64,000 bases of DNA from Sphingorhabdus sp. EL138 (lineage in GTDB: Bacteria > Pseudomonadota > Alphaproteobacteria > Sphingomonadales > Sphingomonadaceae): NCBI RefSeq assembly GCF_900258045.1, contig NZ_OGVD01000004.1, positions 186,001 through 250,000 of the forward strand, given 5' to 3'. Positions 44,011-53,423 of this stretch are shown here, piece by piece. The translations under genes and the position numbers were made by a program. The notes beneath the pieces are model-generated. The model was not told the DNA's origin, searched no databases, and was given only the letters and a program-made list of their open reading frames with translations. Every line of letters starts with the position of its first letter. Position 1 is the stretch's first letter.

Positions 44011-44295
44011 ATGGAAACAGAATCAAAAGGGCCAGTGGCCGCAGAAATTGAAAAGCGGCTGATGGAAGCGCTTGCGCCCACTTCGCTGAATGTCATCAAC
44101 GACAGCGCGATCCACCGCGGTCACGCCGGTGATGACGGCAGCGGAGAGTCGCATTTCACGGTGGAAATCACTTGCGAGGCCTTTGAAGGGCAGTCGCGGC
44201 TCAACCGGCAGCGGATGGTGAACAAGGCGCTGGGCGATCTGATGCACGACAAGGTGCATGCCATGGCGATCAAGGCAAAGGCGCCGGGCGAGTGA
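44011..44295 (+). CDS. bolA: BolA family protein
   Basis: A 94-residue BolA-type protein with the class II KH-like fold. Visible signatures are the N-terminal IEKRLMEALAPTSLNVIND, the His-containing SAIHRGHAG loop, and the C-terminal RLNRQRMVNKALGDLM...HAMAIKAK with the invariant histidine. BolA proteins pair with monothiol glutaredoxins to bind a [2Fe-2S] cluster and act in iron homeostasis and stress. The gene is divergent from the J-domain gene and overlaps the cupin gene by four bases (GTGA), so the two are coupled. Confidence 0.95.
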   Translation: METESKGPVAAEIEKRLMEALAPTSLNVINDSAIHRGHAGDDGSGESHFTVEITCEAFEGQSRLNRQRMVNKALGDLMHDKVHAMAIKAKAPGE

Positions 44296-44672
44296 GTGAC
44301 AAAGCCACTCCGAGCAAGGTTAATCTGAAAAAAGCTTTTGCAAGTTTCTCCGATCACTGGTCGCCGAAGATCGCCGGCGATATCAACGACGCGCAAGTGA
44401 AACTGGCAAAGTTTGAAGGCAAGTTTGACTGGCATCATCATGACAATGAAGACGAGCTGTTTCTCGTCATCGCCGGAACCATGCGCATGGGCTTGCGCAC
44501 CGGCGATGTCGATGTCGGGCCGGGTGAGTTCATCATCATCCCGCGCGGGGTGGAGCATCGTCCCGAGGGTCTGGATGGCGAATGCCATGTGTTATTGCTC
44601 GAACCCAAGACGATAGTGAATACGGGCAACGTCGTGACCGAGAAGACCGTGACAGAGTTGGATCGGTTATAG
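44292..44672 (+). CDS. cupin-domain protein
   Basis: A 126-residue single-domain cupin, starting with GTG 44292 inside the bolA stop. Cupin motif 1 is WHHHDNEDELFLVIAGTMRM (about residues 39-58) with three consecutive histidines and a Glu as likely metal ligands. Motif 2 is PGEFIIIPRGVEHRPEG (about 73-89). Small cupins of this kind bind a metal and may be isomerases, dioxygenases or sugar binders. The sequence gives no substrate. Coupling to bolA suggests a stress or metal role, by context only. Confidence 0.88.
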   Translation: MSDKATPSKVNLKKAFASFSDHWSPKIAGDINDAQVKLAKFEGKFDWHHHDNEDELFLVIAGTMRMGLRTGDVDVGPGEFIIIPRGVEHRPEGLDGECHVLLLEPKTIVNTGNVVTEKTVTELDRL

Positions 44673-44692
44673 GCAGCGGAAATGGTCGGATT

Positions 44693-45748
44693 CTAAGAGG
44701 CTCCCAACCATTTGACCCATGCGCCATGCGCATGGGCTTCCCCAAGCTTGACCGGCTCGCTGCCATCAGGCCAGTGCCGAACGATTAATTCATGGCGATA
44801 GGTTTCGCGATTGGCTTCCAATGACAGCCAGGCCAGCGGTCGCTCTGCGGTGGCTCGGGTTCCGGCTTCTTCCATCGCCTGCTTGATCCGATCACGCCCT
44901 GCTTTGGGGATATATTGCCAGACGATGGAATGGACCAGCACCCGCGTAACGCCCGCTGTCTGCGGTCTGGCCAGCTGTTCGATCATCCAGTCGTCGGCGC
45001 TTGCGCCTTCCAGGTTGGGTGGCCGATCGTTGACCATCTCTATGGCGGTCTTCATCCGTTCGAAGCGCACGGTATGTTCGGGCCAGATATAGGCCGTAAG
45101 CCGGCGGGCTTGCGCCGGATCAGCGAGATCAACCGGGGCAATGTCACAGCCGCGAAGCGACTCAAAGGTAAAGGGTGCGTCGGGTGGCGGCGCTCCTTCC
45201 CAATCGGGCATAAAGGAAAGGGATGCATCCTCAGGACCAACAGAAACCCCACCTAGTGTATAGTGATAGCGATCGATCATCAGATTGAGGCCGGCACTGG
45301 ACCCTATTTCCAGCAGTTCATAGCGCGGGGGCAATCCTTGATCGGTCAGCCAAAGCAGGCCGGCGATGTAAGAGGAAGACCGCCCCGCCTCATTGGTCTG
45401 TGGGGGAGAGTCGAGCCACGGCAGCAAGGCCGCCTCGTCTGTCTCTATCGTGGCGGCAATGATCTGCTCGGCATCCTTGGCGGCTTGTTCGGCGCCCTCG
45501 TAAATGGCGGAGAGCTGGCCATGCTGACCTGCCAGATGCAGTGCGTGAAAGCCGCCAGCGACCCGCAAGGGCAGGGCGTCGGCCAGCGGATTGCCTTCCC
45601 ATCCAAGCACTTGGCGGCCCAATTCGGTGCTTTCGTCCAGAGCCCCGATAATCGCCTCTACCATGCGGCCGGTAATCGGTGCGCCATTGGAACGGCAATA
45701 TTCAATCTGGTTTGTGAAGGCGTCCTGTATCTTTTGCTGGTTAGACAT
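44693..45748 (-). CDS. DUF2332 family protein
   Basis: A 351-residue protein of the DUF2332 family, read from ATG 45748 (MSNQQKIQDAF). The frame is open to 45925, but that extension lies antisense within hisG and lacks a start signal. Family features are the N-terminal FTNQIEYCRSNGAPITGRMV, the PRYELLEIGSSAGLNLMIDRY block (about residue 145; resembles a methyltransferase-like G-loop, with ELLEIGSSAGLN), and VLVHSIVWQYIP near residue 270. The function of the family is not established. It lies convergent with the cupin gene (20-base gap) and divergent from hisG (40-base gap). Confidence 0.88.
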   Translation of the reverse strand: MSNQQKIQDAFTNQIEYCRSNGAPITGRMVEAIIGALDESTELGRQVLGWEGNPLADALPLRVAGGFHALHLAGQHGQLSAIYEGAEQAAKDAEQIIAATIETDEAALLPWLDSPPQTNEAGRSSSYIAGLLWLTDQGLPPRYELLEIGSSAGLNLMIDRYHYTLGGVSVGPEDASLSFMPDWEGAPPPDAPFTFESLRGCDIAPVDLADPAQARRLTAYIWPEHTVRFERMKTAIEMVNDRPPNLEGASADDWMIEQLARPQTAGVTRVLVHSIVWQYIPKAGRDRIKQAMEEAGTRATAERPLAWLSLEANRETYRHELIVRHWPDGSEPVKLGEAHAHGAWVKWLGAS

Positions 45749-45788
45749 ATTGCCCTTTCCGGTATGAGGCCCTAATGCGTCGGCTTCT

Positions 45789-46439
45789 ATGACCACACCC
45801 CTTATCTTTGCAATCCCCAAGGGACGAATTCTCGACGAGGCCTTGCCGATGCTGGCCAAGGTCGGCATCGAACCTGCACCGGAATTTTTCGACAAGGCTA
45901 ACCGCAGCCTGATGTTCGGCACCAATCAGGCGCATGTCTCGATCATCCGGGTGCGCGCCTTTGATGTGGCGACTTTTGTCGCCCATGGCGCGGCGCAAAT
46001 CGGTATTGTCGGATCGGATGTGGTTGAGGAATTCAACTATAGCGAGCTTTATGCGCCGGTTGATCTCGGCATTGGTCGCTGCCGCCTCTCGGTAGCGCAA
46101 CCGAAGGACGATGCCGATCAGATCGGCAATATCTCGCATATCCGGGTCGCCACCAAATATCCGAATCTGACCAGCCGCCATTTTGAGGCGCAGGGCATTC
46201 AGGCGGAATGCGTCAAGCTGAACGGGGCGATGGAATTGGCGCCATCGCTTGGCCTGTCGCGACATATTGTCGATCTGGTCGAATCCGGTAGCACTCTGAA
46301 AGCCAATAATCTTGTCGAGACCGACAGGATTATTGATATCTCTGCGCGGTTGGTGGTCAATCGAGCCGCTTTCAAGATGCGCAGCGAAGAGTTGACAGGA
46401 CTGGTCCAGAAATTCCGCGAGCTGGTGGGGCAGGTCTGA
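45789..46439 (+). CDS. hisG: ATP phosphoribosyltransferase, short form
   Basis: A 216-residue HisG catalysing the first step of histidine synthesis (ATP plus PRPP to phosphoribosyl-ATP). Signatures include [17 protein letters not shown] at the N-terminus, [11 protein letters not shown] near residue 75, and the PRPP-binding [14 protein letters not shown] near residue 162. The protein is the short form without the C-terminal regulatory domain. Family knowledge: short HisG needs the HisZ subunit for activity and feedback control; hisZ is not in this window. Its stop and the hisD start share a base (TGATG), so the pair is coupled. Confidence 0.96.
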   Translation: MTTPLIFAIPKGRILDEALPMLAKVGIEPAPEFFDKANRSLMFGTNQAHVSIIRVRAFDVATFVAHGAAQIGIVGSDVVEEFNYSELYAPVDLGIGRCRLSVAQPKDDADQIGNISHIRVATKYPNLTSRHFEAQGIQAECVKLNGAMELAPSLGLSRHIVDLVESGSTLKANNLVETDRIIDISARLVVNRAAFKMRSEELTGLVQKFRELVGQV

Positions 46440-47737
46440 TGGCTTTGCGGCTTTCGACATCCGATAGCGGCTTTGCTGAAGCGTTTGACGCACTCGTTAA
46501 TGCCCGGCGTGAAGCAGATGCTGATGTGTCAGCGGACGTCGTTGCGATCATCAAAGACGTGCGGGCCCATGGCGACGAAGCGCTATCCCGGCTGACACAG
46601 AAATTTGACGGGCATGACTTGGACTTTACTGGCTGGCAAATATCTCAGCTGGAATGTGAAGCAGCGCTGGAAGGTCTTGATCCCAACTTGCGGATCGCAC
46701 TGGAACTGGCCGCCATACGGATCCGTGATTATCACGAGGGGCAAAAGCCCGATAACCGCGACTATCGCGATGATGCCGGAGTCCGCATCGGTGCGCGCTG
46801 GAATGCCGTTGAGCGGGCGGGTATCTATATCCCCGGCGGTCGAGCGGCCTATCCGTCTTCGGTTTTGATGAACGCCATACCGGCCAAGGTGGCCGGCGCG
46901 GATCGCGTCATCATGGTTACGCCAACGCCGGGTGGTGAGATAAATCCACTGGTTCTAGCCGCCGCCCAAATTGCCGGCGTCGATGAGATATGGAGAATCG
47001 GCGGCGCGCAGGCGGTTGCGGCGTTGGCCTTTGGTACCGACAAGATCGCTCCTGTCGATGTCATCACCGGTCCCGGCAATGCGTGGGTCGCAGAGGCTAA
47101 ACGTCAGGTCTATGGCGTGGTTGGCATTGATATGGTCGCGGGGCCATCGGAAATCTTAGTGGTGGCCGATGGTAAGAACGACCCGGACTGGATTGCGGCT
47201 GACTTGCTGTCACAGGCAGAGCATGATCCAACCAGCCAATCGATCTTGTTTACCGATGATGCTGCGTTTGCCGATGCCGTTGCCGCGCGTATCGATGCGC
47301 AGCTAACAGAACTGGCGACAAGCAAAACAGCGACACAAAGCTGGGCTGATAATGGCGCGATCATCCTGGTCGATCGGTTGGAGAAAGCCATGCCGCTGGT
47401 TGATCGTCTCGCTGCCGAGCATCTCGAGCTGGCGTGCGATGATCCGCAGGCGCTATTCAACAAGGTCCGTCATGCGGGTTCCGTATTCTTGGGCCGCCAT
47501 ACACCGGAAGCGGTTGGCGACTATGTTGCCGGTCCCAACCATGTGCTACCAACCGGACGACGTGCGCGTTTCTCATCCGGGCTGTCCGTGACCGATTTCA
47601 TGAAACGGACCAGCTTTCTGGAATGCGATGAGGCGGCGCTTGGAAAAATTGGCCCGGCGGCCGTTGCCCTCGCCGAAGCAGAAGGTTTGCCTGCCCATGC
47701 CGCCAGCGTGCAAAAGCGGCTGGACAGGCGTCGATAA
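46439..47737 (+). CDS. hisD: histidinol dehydrogenase
   Basis: A 432-residue HisD catalysing the last two oxidations of histidine synthesis (L-histidinol to L-histidine, two NAD+, Zn-dependent). Signatures include RAGIYIPGGRAAYPSSVLMN (about residues 120-139), IDMVAGPSEILVVAD, the LLSQAEHDPTSQ motif (Zn ligands Gln/His near residue 260), and AAEHLELACDDP with VGDYVAGPNHVLPTGRRAR in the C-terminal half. The length is standard. It follows hisG with a one-base overlap and is followed after 20 bases by a DUF1993 gene. Confidence 0.97.
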   Translation: MALRLSTSDSGFAEAFDALVNARREADADVSADVVAIIKDVRAHGDEALSRLTQKFDGHDLDFTGWQISQLECEAALEGLDPNLRIALELAAIRIRDYHEGQKPDNRDYRDDAGVRIGARWNAVERAGIYIPGGRAAYPSSVLMNAIPAKVAGADRVIMVTPTPGGEINPLVLAAAQIAGVDEIWRIGGAQAVAALAFGTDKIAPVDVITGPGNAWVAEAKRQVYGVVGIDMVAGPSEILVVADGKNDPDWIAADLLSQAEHDPTSQSILFTDDAAFADAVAARIDAQLTELATSKTATQSWADNGAIILVDRLEKAMPLVDRLAAEHLELACDDPQALFNKVRHAGSVFLGRHTPEAVGDYVAGPNHVLPTGRRARFSSGLSVTDFMKRTSFLECDEAALGKIGPAAVALAEAEGLPAHAASVQKRLDRRR

Positions 47738-47757
47738 TCAACAGAAAGACCGAGCCT

Positions 47758-48285
47758 ATGAACATTTCATTATATGACGCCGTTATTCCGTCACAGCTTC
47801 AGATTATTGCGGCCGTTCGCGGGCTGGTCGATAAGGCAAAAGCACATTGTGAAGAGGGCGGTACTGCTGCCGAAGACATTATCGGTGCCCGGCTGATTGA
47901 AGACATGCAGCCCTTTTCCTATCAGGTGAAATGTTGTCGCGAGCATTCGCTAGGCGCAATAGAGGCCGCGCGGGAAGGCGTGTTTACACCGAGCTTGGCG
48001 CCACCGCCGGACAGCTGGGAGGGGCTTTACGAAAAGCTCGATGAAGCGAAGGCCGGGCTTGAAAAGGTTGACGAAGCAGAGATGGCCGGTTTTGTTGGGC
48101 AACCAATGGAATTTCGTTTCAGGGAAACCGTCATGCCATTCACTGTCGAAAATTTCCTGCTCAGTTTCGCGCAGCCCAATTTTTACTTCCACGCAACCAC
48201 GGCCTATGATCTACTCCGTGAACGTGGCTTCAAGATTGGCAAAATGGATTTCGTGGGTATGCCGCGAATGAAGCGGCCAGCATGA
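47758..48285 (+). CDS. DUF1993 family protein (DinB-like fold)
   Basis: A 175-residue cytosolic protein matching DUF1993. Family-like elements are IIGARLIEDMQPFSYQVKCC (about residues 41-60), MPFTVENFLLSFAQPNFYFH (about 123-142) and TTAYDLLRERGFKIGKMDF. The latter two are the diagnostic C-terminal block. The fold is related to the DinB four-helix bundle; the cellular role is unknown. It lies between hisD and nusB, and overlaps nusB by four bases (ATGA), so it belongs to this transcription unit. Confidence 0.88.
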   Translation: MNISLYDAVIPSQLQIIAAVRGLVDKAKAHCEEGGTAAEDIIGARLIEDMQPFSYQVKCCREHSLGAIEAAREGVFTPSLAPPPDSWEGLYEKLDEAKAGLEKVDEAEMAGFVGQPMEFRFRETVMPFTVENFLLSFAQPNFYFHATTAYDLLRERGFKIGKMDFVGMPRMKRPA

Positions 48286-48731
48286 CCGCAAAATCAAACA
48301 CCCGATCCACTGCCCGCCTTGCTGCGGTCCAGGCTTTGTTCCAGCATGAAATGGAAAAGACACCCGTACCGCGCCTGCTGAAAGAATTTCATGATCACCG
48401 GCTTGGCGCTGAAATTGAGGATGCCCAATATCGCCCGGTAGAGGTCGATTTTTTTGATGATCTCGTCGTTGGAGTGTCCGAAAAACGCGATGAAATTGAT
48501 GCGCTCATCGCTGAAAAACTGGCATCCGGCTGGTCTATGGGGCGGCTCGACAAAACTATGTTGCAAATTCTGCGCGCCGGGGCCTTTGAATTGATGGCAC
48601 GGGACGATGTCCCGACGGGGACGGTAATCAGTGAATATGTGGACGTCGCACATGCCTTTTTTGACAAAAAGGACAGCGGGTTCATCAATGGATTGCTGGA
48701 CGCAATAGCGAAGCAGGTTCGGGGCGGCTGA
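48282..48731 (+). CDS. nusB: transcription antitermination factor NusB
   Basis: A 149-residue NusB, an all-helical RNA-binding protein that works with NusE (S10) at boxA in rRNA antitermination. Recognisable blocks are ARLAAVQALFQHEME near the N-terminus (about residues 10-24), RLDKTMLQILRAGAFELM (about 87-104) and VPTGTVISEYVDVAHAFFDKKDSGFINGLLD, the hallmark C-terminal element. The length is typical. It is coupled upstream to the DUF1993 gene. The usual alphaproteobacterial partner thiL follows 91 bases later. Confidence 0.96.
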   Translation: MTAKSNTRSTARLAAVQALFQHEMEKTPVPRLLKEFHDHRLGAEIEDAQYRPVEVDFFDDLVVGVSEKRDEIDALIAEKLASGWSMGRLDKTMLQILRAGAFELMARDDVPTGTVISEYVDVAHAFFDKKDSGFINGLLDAIAKQVRGG

Positions 48732-48822
48732 GGGGCTGACATCAACGCGATTCTGCTTGGCAGGGGAGTGTGAGTGTTGGTAATAGATGTGGGGCACATC
48801 TTCTTTTTGAAGGGGGCCTCGA

Positions 48823-49758
48823 TTGACCGAATTAGATTTTATTGACCAGTTGAAAGCACTGGCGACCCATCCCGCGGCTCGCGGTCTGGCTGATGATGCG
48901 GCGGTATTGCCTTTTGGTCGGCACAAGCTCGTCATAACCCATGACATGATGGTCGAGGATGTCCATTTTTTGCCAAATGCCGATCCTACCGATATCGCGT
49001 GGAAGCTCGTGGCCGTGAACTTGTCTGATCTGGCCGCCAAAGGCGCGAAGCCGCTGGGCATATTGATGGGATATTGCCAGACGGGTGACGACGCATGGGA
49101 TGCCGCTTTCGTTCGCGGACTGAAAGAGGCGATTGGCCATTTCTGTGTGCCGTTACTGGGTGGTGATACCGTGTCGGCGGGACCGAATGGCAAGCGGACC
49201 CTCGGCCTGACCGCTTTGGGCGAAGCAAAAGGGCATATCATTCCCGCTCGCTGCGGTGCCGCGCCGGGGCACAGCATCTATGTCACAGGTGAAATCGGGG
49301 ATGCATGGGCAGGGCTGCAGATAGCTCTTGGCAAGGCACATGCTGCGGACATAGAGACCTCTGCTGCTCTGTTGAAGGCGCATAACCGCCCGCAACCAAA
49401 ACTGGATGATGGCAGGGCGTTGTCGTCTTTGGTCAGTACAATGATGGATGTTTCAGATGGTTTGCTGCTGGATGCCTCGCGGATAGCCAAGGCCAGCGGT
49501 GTCAATCTGGAGATTGATCTCGACCAGGTTCCTTTGTCGGTGCCGTTCAAGACCCTGTTTGGTGAAGGGGAAGATGCCAGAATGAGTGCCGCCACCGGCG
49601 GTGATGATTATCAATTGCTGCTAACCGCCAGTCCGGAAACTGTTTTGCCGATAAATGTAACCCGTATTGGCCAGTGTCGACCCGGATCCGGTGTGTCTCT
49701 GGTGCAGAAAGGGGAACGGATTGGTTTGCCGGAACCACTTGGGTTCGTACACGCCTGA
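48823..49758 (+). CDS. thiL: thiamine-monophosphate kinase
   Basis: A 311-residue ThiL that phosphorylates thiamine monophosphate to the diphosphate cofactor, a PurM/HypE-type fold. Signatures are GLADDAAVLPFG (about residues 21-32), HDMMVEDVHFL (about 41-51), WKLVAVNLSDLAAKGAKPLG (about 61-80), LLGGDTVSAGP and MMDVSDGLLLDASR. The start is TTG 48823, with AAGGGGG just upstream; no ATG occurs before the conserved N-terminus. This is the normal nusB-thiL order. A short GC hairpin at 49865-49882, before hppA, might weakly terminate it. Confidence 0.95.
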   Translation: MTELDFIDQLKALATHPAARGLADDAAVLPFGRHKLVITHDMMVEDVHFLPNADPTDIAWKLVAVNLSDLAAKGAKPLGILMGYCQTGDDAWDAAFVRGLKEAIGHFCVPLLGGDTVSAGPNGKRTLGLTALGEAKGHIIPARCGAAPGHSIYVTGEIGDAWAGLQIALGKAHAADIETSAALLKAHNRPQPKLDDGRALSSLVSTMMDVSDGLLLDASRIAKASGVNLEIDLDQVPLSVPFKTLFGEGEDARMSAATGGDDYQLLLTASPETVLPINVTRIGQCRPGSGVSLVQKGERIGLPEPLGFVHA

Positions 49759-49917
49759 TCGTTTGCAATATCGATCAATGGAAGGCCTATCTGAAATACC
49801 AAGGAATGCCCGCAAAATCAGGGGTTGCGCCATGCGCTTCACGCTTTATAAGTTGCCGCGATCTCGCCCCAATTCAGGGGCGTTTCACGATAAAGGTCTA
49901 GGGGGAGAAGAACAGCA

Positions 49918-52035
49918 ATGACTGTTGTCACCATTTCAATAATATGCGGTTTAATTGCCGTTTTATATGGGTTTATTACAAGCCGCCAGGTGCTGAGTGC
50001 ACCGGCTGGCAATGAAAAGATGCAGGACATTGCTGCGGCCATTCAGGAAGGTGCGCAAGCCTATCTGAACCGTCAATATCGCGCGATCGGTATTGTGGGG
50101 GTTGTGGTTGCGGTTATCGTCTTCCTGTTCCTTGGTCCGATTTCGACGGTCGGTTTCCTGGTTGGTGCCATTCTTTCTGGCGTAGCGGGCTATATTGGTA
50201 TGAACATCTCCGTTCGCGCCAATGTCCGCACGGCGCAGGGCGCTAGCGAAAGCCTGCAAACTGGTCTGACCGTTGCGTTCCGCGCTGGCGCGGTTACCGG
50301 TATGCTGGTTGCTGGACTCGCGCTTCTTGCTATTTCGATCTTCTTCTGGGTGCTCACCACGCAGATGGGCCTCGAAGCCAAGAGCCGGACAGTGATTGAT
50401 TCTCTTGTGGCTCTGGCTTTTGGCGCTTCGCTGATTTCGATCTTCGCACGTCTGGGCGGGGGTATCTTTACTAAAGCTGCTGATGTTGGTGCCGATCTGG
50501 TCGGTAAGGTTGAAGCCGGTATCCCGGAAGATGATCCACGTAATCCAGCTACTATCGCTGATAATGTTGGCGACAATGTCGGTGACTGTGCAGGCATGGC
50601 AGCTGACCTGTTTGAAACCTATGTTGTGACCGTTGGCGCGACTATGGTTCTGCTGGCTCTTCTGTTTGGCGATCTGGTTGGCGACACAATGCTCAACAGC
50701 CTTATGGCGCTGCCGCTCATTGTTGGCGGTGTTTGCATCATCACATCCATTATCGGTACCTATATGGTCCGTTTGGGCAATGGCACCAATATCATGGGCG
50801 CTTTGTATAAAGGCTTCATCACCACTGCTGTCCTGTCTATCCCGGCCATCTATTATGTGACGATGCGCACCGTGGGTGACATGAATGCCATTATCGGTCA
50901 GGGCCTTGATGGCACTGGCGGATTCACTGGCATGGCCCTGTTCTGGTCGATGATGGTTGGTCTGGCTGTAACCGGTTTGATCATCTGGATCACCGAATAT
51001 TATACCGGTACAGAATATCGTCCGGTGCGTTCGATCGCCAAGTCTTCGGAAACAGGTCACGGTACCAACGTGATCCAGGGGCTTGCCATTTCGATGGAAG
51101 CAACCGCATTGCCGACGCTGGTCATCGTGGTTGGTATCGTCGTGGCGTTCCAGCTGGCGGGGCTTATTGGTCTTGCCTTTGCTGCTACATCTATGCTGGC
51201 ACTGGCGGGTATGGTTGTCGCTCTGGACGCTTATGGCCCGGTAACCGATAATGCTGGCGGTATCGCCGAAATGTCCGGTCTGGATGAAAGCGTTCGGGAC
51301 AAGACCGATGCTCTGGATGCTGTGGGTAACACCACCAAGGCTGTCACCAAAGGCTACGCCATTGGTTCTGCCGGTCTGGCGGCACTGGTCCTGTTCTCGG
51401 CATACACGGCTGACCTCAAGGAGTTCTTCCCGGATCTGCAAGTCAGCTTCAGTCTCGAAAATCCATATGTGATTGTCGGTTTGTTGCTCGGCGCGCTATT
51501 GCCTTATCTCTTCGGAGCCATGGGCATGACCGCTGTGGGCCGTGCTGCCGGTGACGTTGTTGTCGATGTCCGCGATCAGTTCGCTAATGACAAAGGCATC
51601 ATGGATGGCACATCGCGTCCAAACTATGCCCGTACGGTTGACCTTGTAACCAAGGCGGCGATCAAGGAAATGATCCTGCCATCGCTGCTTCCGGTGCTGG
51701 CACCGATTGTGGTTTATTTCGTGGTGACTGCAGTATCAGATCAGGCCAACGGCTTTGCGGCGCTTGGCGCATTGCTCCTCGGGGTGATCGTCTCCGGTTT
51801 GTTCGTTGCCCTGTCAATGACAGCAGGCGGCGGCGCATGGGATAATGCAAAGAAGTATATCGAAGACGGCAATCATGGCGGCAAGGGCAGTGAAGCCCAT
51901 AAAGCGGCTGTGACGGGCGATACGGTGGGTGATCCATATAAGGATACCGCGGGCCCAGCCGTGAACCCGATGATCAAAATCACCAATATTGTTGCCCTGT
52001 TGCTGCTCGCAGCACTGGCGCATGGAATGGCGTAA
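49918..52035 (+). CDS. hppA: membrane-bound proton-translocating pyrophosphatase, K+-independent type
   Basis: A 705-residue H+-pumping inorganic pyrophosphatase with about 16 transmembrane helices. It couples PPi hydrolysis to ion export. Catalytic motifs are intact: [11 protein letters not shown] (the D-X7-K-X-E motif, near residue 190), [19 protein letters not shown] (near 222) and a C-terminal [20 protein letters not shown]. The segment [10 protein letters not shown] (near 468) carries the Lys that distinguishes K+-independent H+-PPases from K+-dependent ones, which have Ala there. GGGGGAGAAG precedes ATG 49918, and a strong terminator follows at 52074-52105. It saves energy from PPi released by biosynthesis. 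Confidence 0.96.
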   Translation: MTVVTISIICGLIAVLYGFITSRQVLSAPAGNEKMQDIAAAIQEGAQAYLNRQYRAIGIVGVVVAVIVFLFLGPISTVGFLVGAILSGVAGYIGMNISVRANVRTAQGASESLQTGLTVAFRAGAVTGMLVAGLALLAISIFFWVLTTQMGLEAKSRTVIDSLVALAFGASLISIFARLGGGIFTKAADVGADLVGKVEAGIPEDDPRNPATIADNVGDNVGDCAGMAADLFETYVVTVGATMVLLALLFGDLVGDTMLNSLMALPLIVGGVCIITSIIGTYMVRLGNGTNIMGALYKGFITTAVLSIPAIYYVTMRTVGDMNAIIGQGLDGTGGFTGMALFWSMMVGLAVTGLIIWITEYYTGTEYRPVRSIAKSSETGHGTNVIQGLAISMEATALPTLVIVVGIVVAFQLAGLIGLAFAATSMLALAGMVVALDAYGPVTDNAGGIAEMSGLDESVRDKTDALDAVGNTTKAVTKGYAIGSAGLAALVLFSAYTADLKEFFPDLQVSFSLENPYVIVGLLLGALLPYLFGAMGMTAVGRAAGDVVVDVRDQFANDKGIMDGTSRPNYARTVDLVTKAAIKEMILPSLLPVLAPIVVYFVVTAVSDQANGFAALGALLLGVIVSGLFVALSMTAGGGAWDNAKKYIEDGNHGGKGSEAHKAAVTGDTVGDPYKDTAGPAVNPMIKITNIVALLLLAALAHGMA

Positions 52036-52073
52036 AGCCTACCTCAATATTGGCCGACATATTGGTCTAAAAG

Positions 52074-52105
52074 ACCCCGCTGGAAGCAATTTCGGCGGGG
52101 TTTTT
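52074..52105 (+). terminator. Rho-independent terminator of hppA
   Basis: ACCCCGC (52074-52080) pairs with GCGGGGT (52095-52101) around a 14-base loop, followed directly by TTTT and CTTT. It lies 38 bases after the hppA stop. Confidence 0.85.
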
Positions 52106-52205
52106 CTTTGACCGCTTTTCGACGGAGTTACCAAAATGCTGTCGTTAATCGGTTATTACCCTATTTTTGCTACTAAATTGTCCAAGTTATTGAGGGCAAT
52201 TCAAT

Positions 52206-53423
52206 ATGGATGCAGGCGGGTTTCAGACCCAAAATGATGAAGCGGTTCACTTCGAAACCGCGGACCGTGTGTGTCTGACCAGTTCGGCTTCGACCGAGCT
52301 TGTTTCGATTGCGACGATCGACGAGCGTCTATTGAATTCCTGGCAGAAGCTAGCCCGCAATGCGGCCGAACCCAACAGCTTTTACGAACCCTGGTTGCTC
52401 GGACCGGCCGTCCAGCATTTCAACACCCATCCGGAGCTCAGTTTGTTCCTTTTCTGGGCTGGCCTGCCGCATAAGTCCGATCTGCTTGGATTGTTGCCGG
52501 TGGGACCTTGTCGGCAACTTGGCCGCTGGCCCGTACCTTTTGTCCAGAACTGGACCCATCATAACAGCTTTCTCGGCACGCCACTGGTGCGCAGCGGGTT
52601 TGAAAACCAGTTCTGGACCGCGTTGTTCAAGGATCTGGATGACAAGAACTGGCCGGGCTTTCTGCATATCAGAGATCTGACTGTGGGCGGACCGCTTGAT
52701 CAGGCCTTGCGCGCTGTTTGCGCGCGGCAGCAGCGACGCTGCGATCTCGTGCATAGCGAAGCGCGGGCATTTCTGAAGAGCGACCTGGAAGCCGAGACCT
52801 ATTATACCGAAACGGTCAGATCGAAGAAGCGCAAGGAATTGCGCCGCCAGGCCAAGCGGTTGAGCGAGATGGGTGATCTGTCATTTACGCATCATGCGGA
52901 TGATGCCGGGCTAGAGATATGGATTGCAGATTTCCTCAAGCTGGAGCGGGAAAGCTGGAAGGGGCAAGAGGGGTCTGCCCTCGATTGTTCGGACGATACA
53001 CGCGGTTTCTTTACCGACACCCTGACCGGCGCAGCCAGTGCCGGCCAACTCGAACGTCACGACCTGCGATTGAACGGAAAGCCGCTGGCGATGCTGGTGA
53101 ACTTCTGTTCCGCACCGGGCAGCTTTTCCTTCAAGACTGCCTTTGATGACGCCTATGCCCGCTTTTCCCCCGGCGTGTTGCTACAACGGGAGAATCTGAA
53201 TATCCTCGAAAGACCGGATATCGACTGGATGGATAGCTGCGCGGCGCAGGACCATCCAATGATCGACAGTTTGTGGTCGGGACGCCGCCATATCGGGCGC
53301 TTTTCCATCGAACTGAAGGGGCTTTCCCGAAACGCCATATTTCGGGGTGTGCGTTTTGGAGAGGACTTGATGGCCCAGATAAAAGGCCGTGAAATTGTCG
53401 ATATCATGCAGGTGCAACAATGA
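52206..53423 (+). CDS. GNAT-fold acetyltransferase of the BcsL/CelD type
   Basis: A 405-residue protein resembling the BcsL/CelD (FemAB-like) acyltransferase family. The conserved C-terminal block runs from KKRKELRRQAKRLSEMG (about residue 205) through FLKLERESWKGQEG (about 245) to LNGKPLAMLVNFCSAPGSFS and FSPGVLLQRENL (about 285-330). Members transfer acyl or aminoacyl groups in exopolysaccharide, cell-envelope or lipid modification. No signal peptide is seen, so it is cytosolic or peripheral. The gene overlaps the next one by four bases (ATGA), so the two products are made together and probably act on one pathway. Confidence 0.8.
   Translation: MDAGGFQTQNDEAVHFETADRVCLTSSASTELVSIATIDERLLNSWQKLARNAAEPNSFYEPWLLGPAVQHFNTHPELSLFLFWAGLPHKSDLLGLLPVGPCRQLGRWPVPFVQNWTHHNSFLGTPLVRSGFENQFWTALFKDLDDKNWPGFLHIRDLTVGGPLDQALRAVCARQQRRCDLVHSEARAFLKSDLEAETYYTETVRSKKRKELRRQAKRLSEMGDLSFTHHADDAGLEIWIADFLKLERESWKGQEGSALDCSDDTRGFFTDTLTGAASAGQLERHDLRLNGKPLAMLVNFCSAPGSFSFKTAFDDAYARFSPGVLLQRENLNILERPDIDWMDSCAAQDHPMIDSLWSGRRHIGRFSIELKGLSRNAIFRGVRFGEDLMAQIKGREIVDIMQVQQ

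Noticed and set aside
45749-45925. N-terminal extension of the DUF2332 gene
   Set aside because: It runs antisense into hisG and lacks family similarity; ATG 45748 gives the conserved N-terminus.
49865-49882. Terminator between thiL and hppA
   Set aside because: Only a six-base stem followed by three T residues; it could equally be part of the hppA leader, so it is mentioned but not called.
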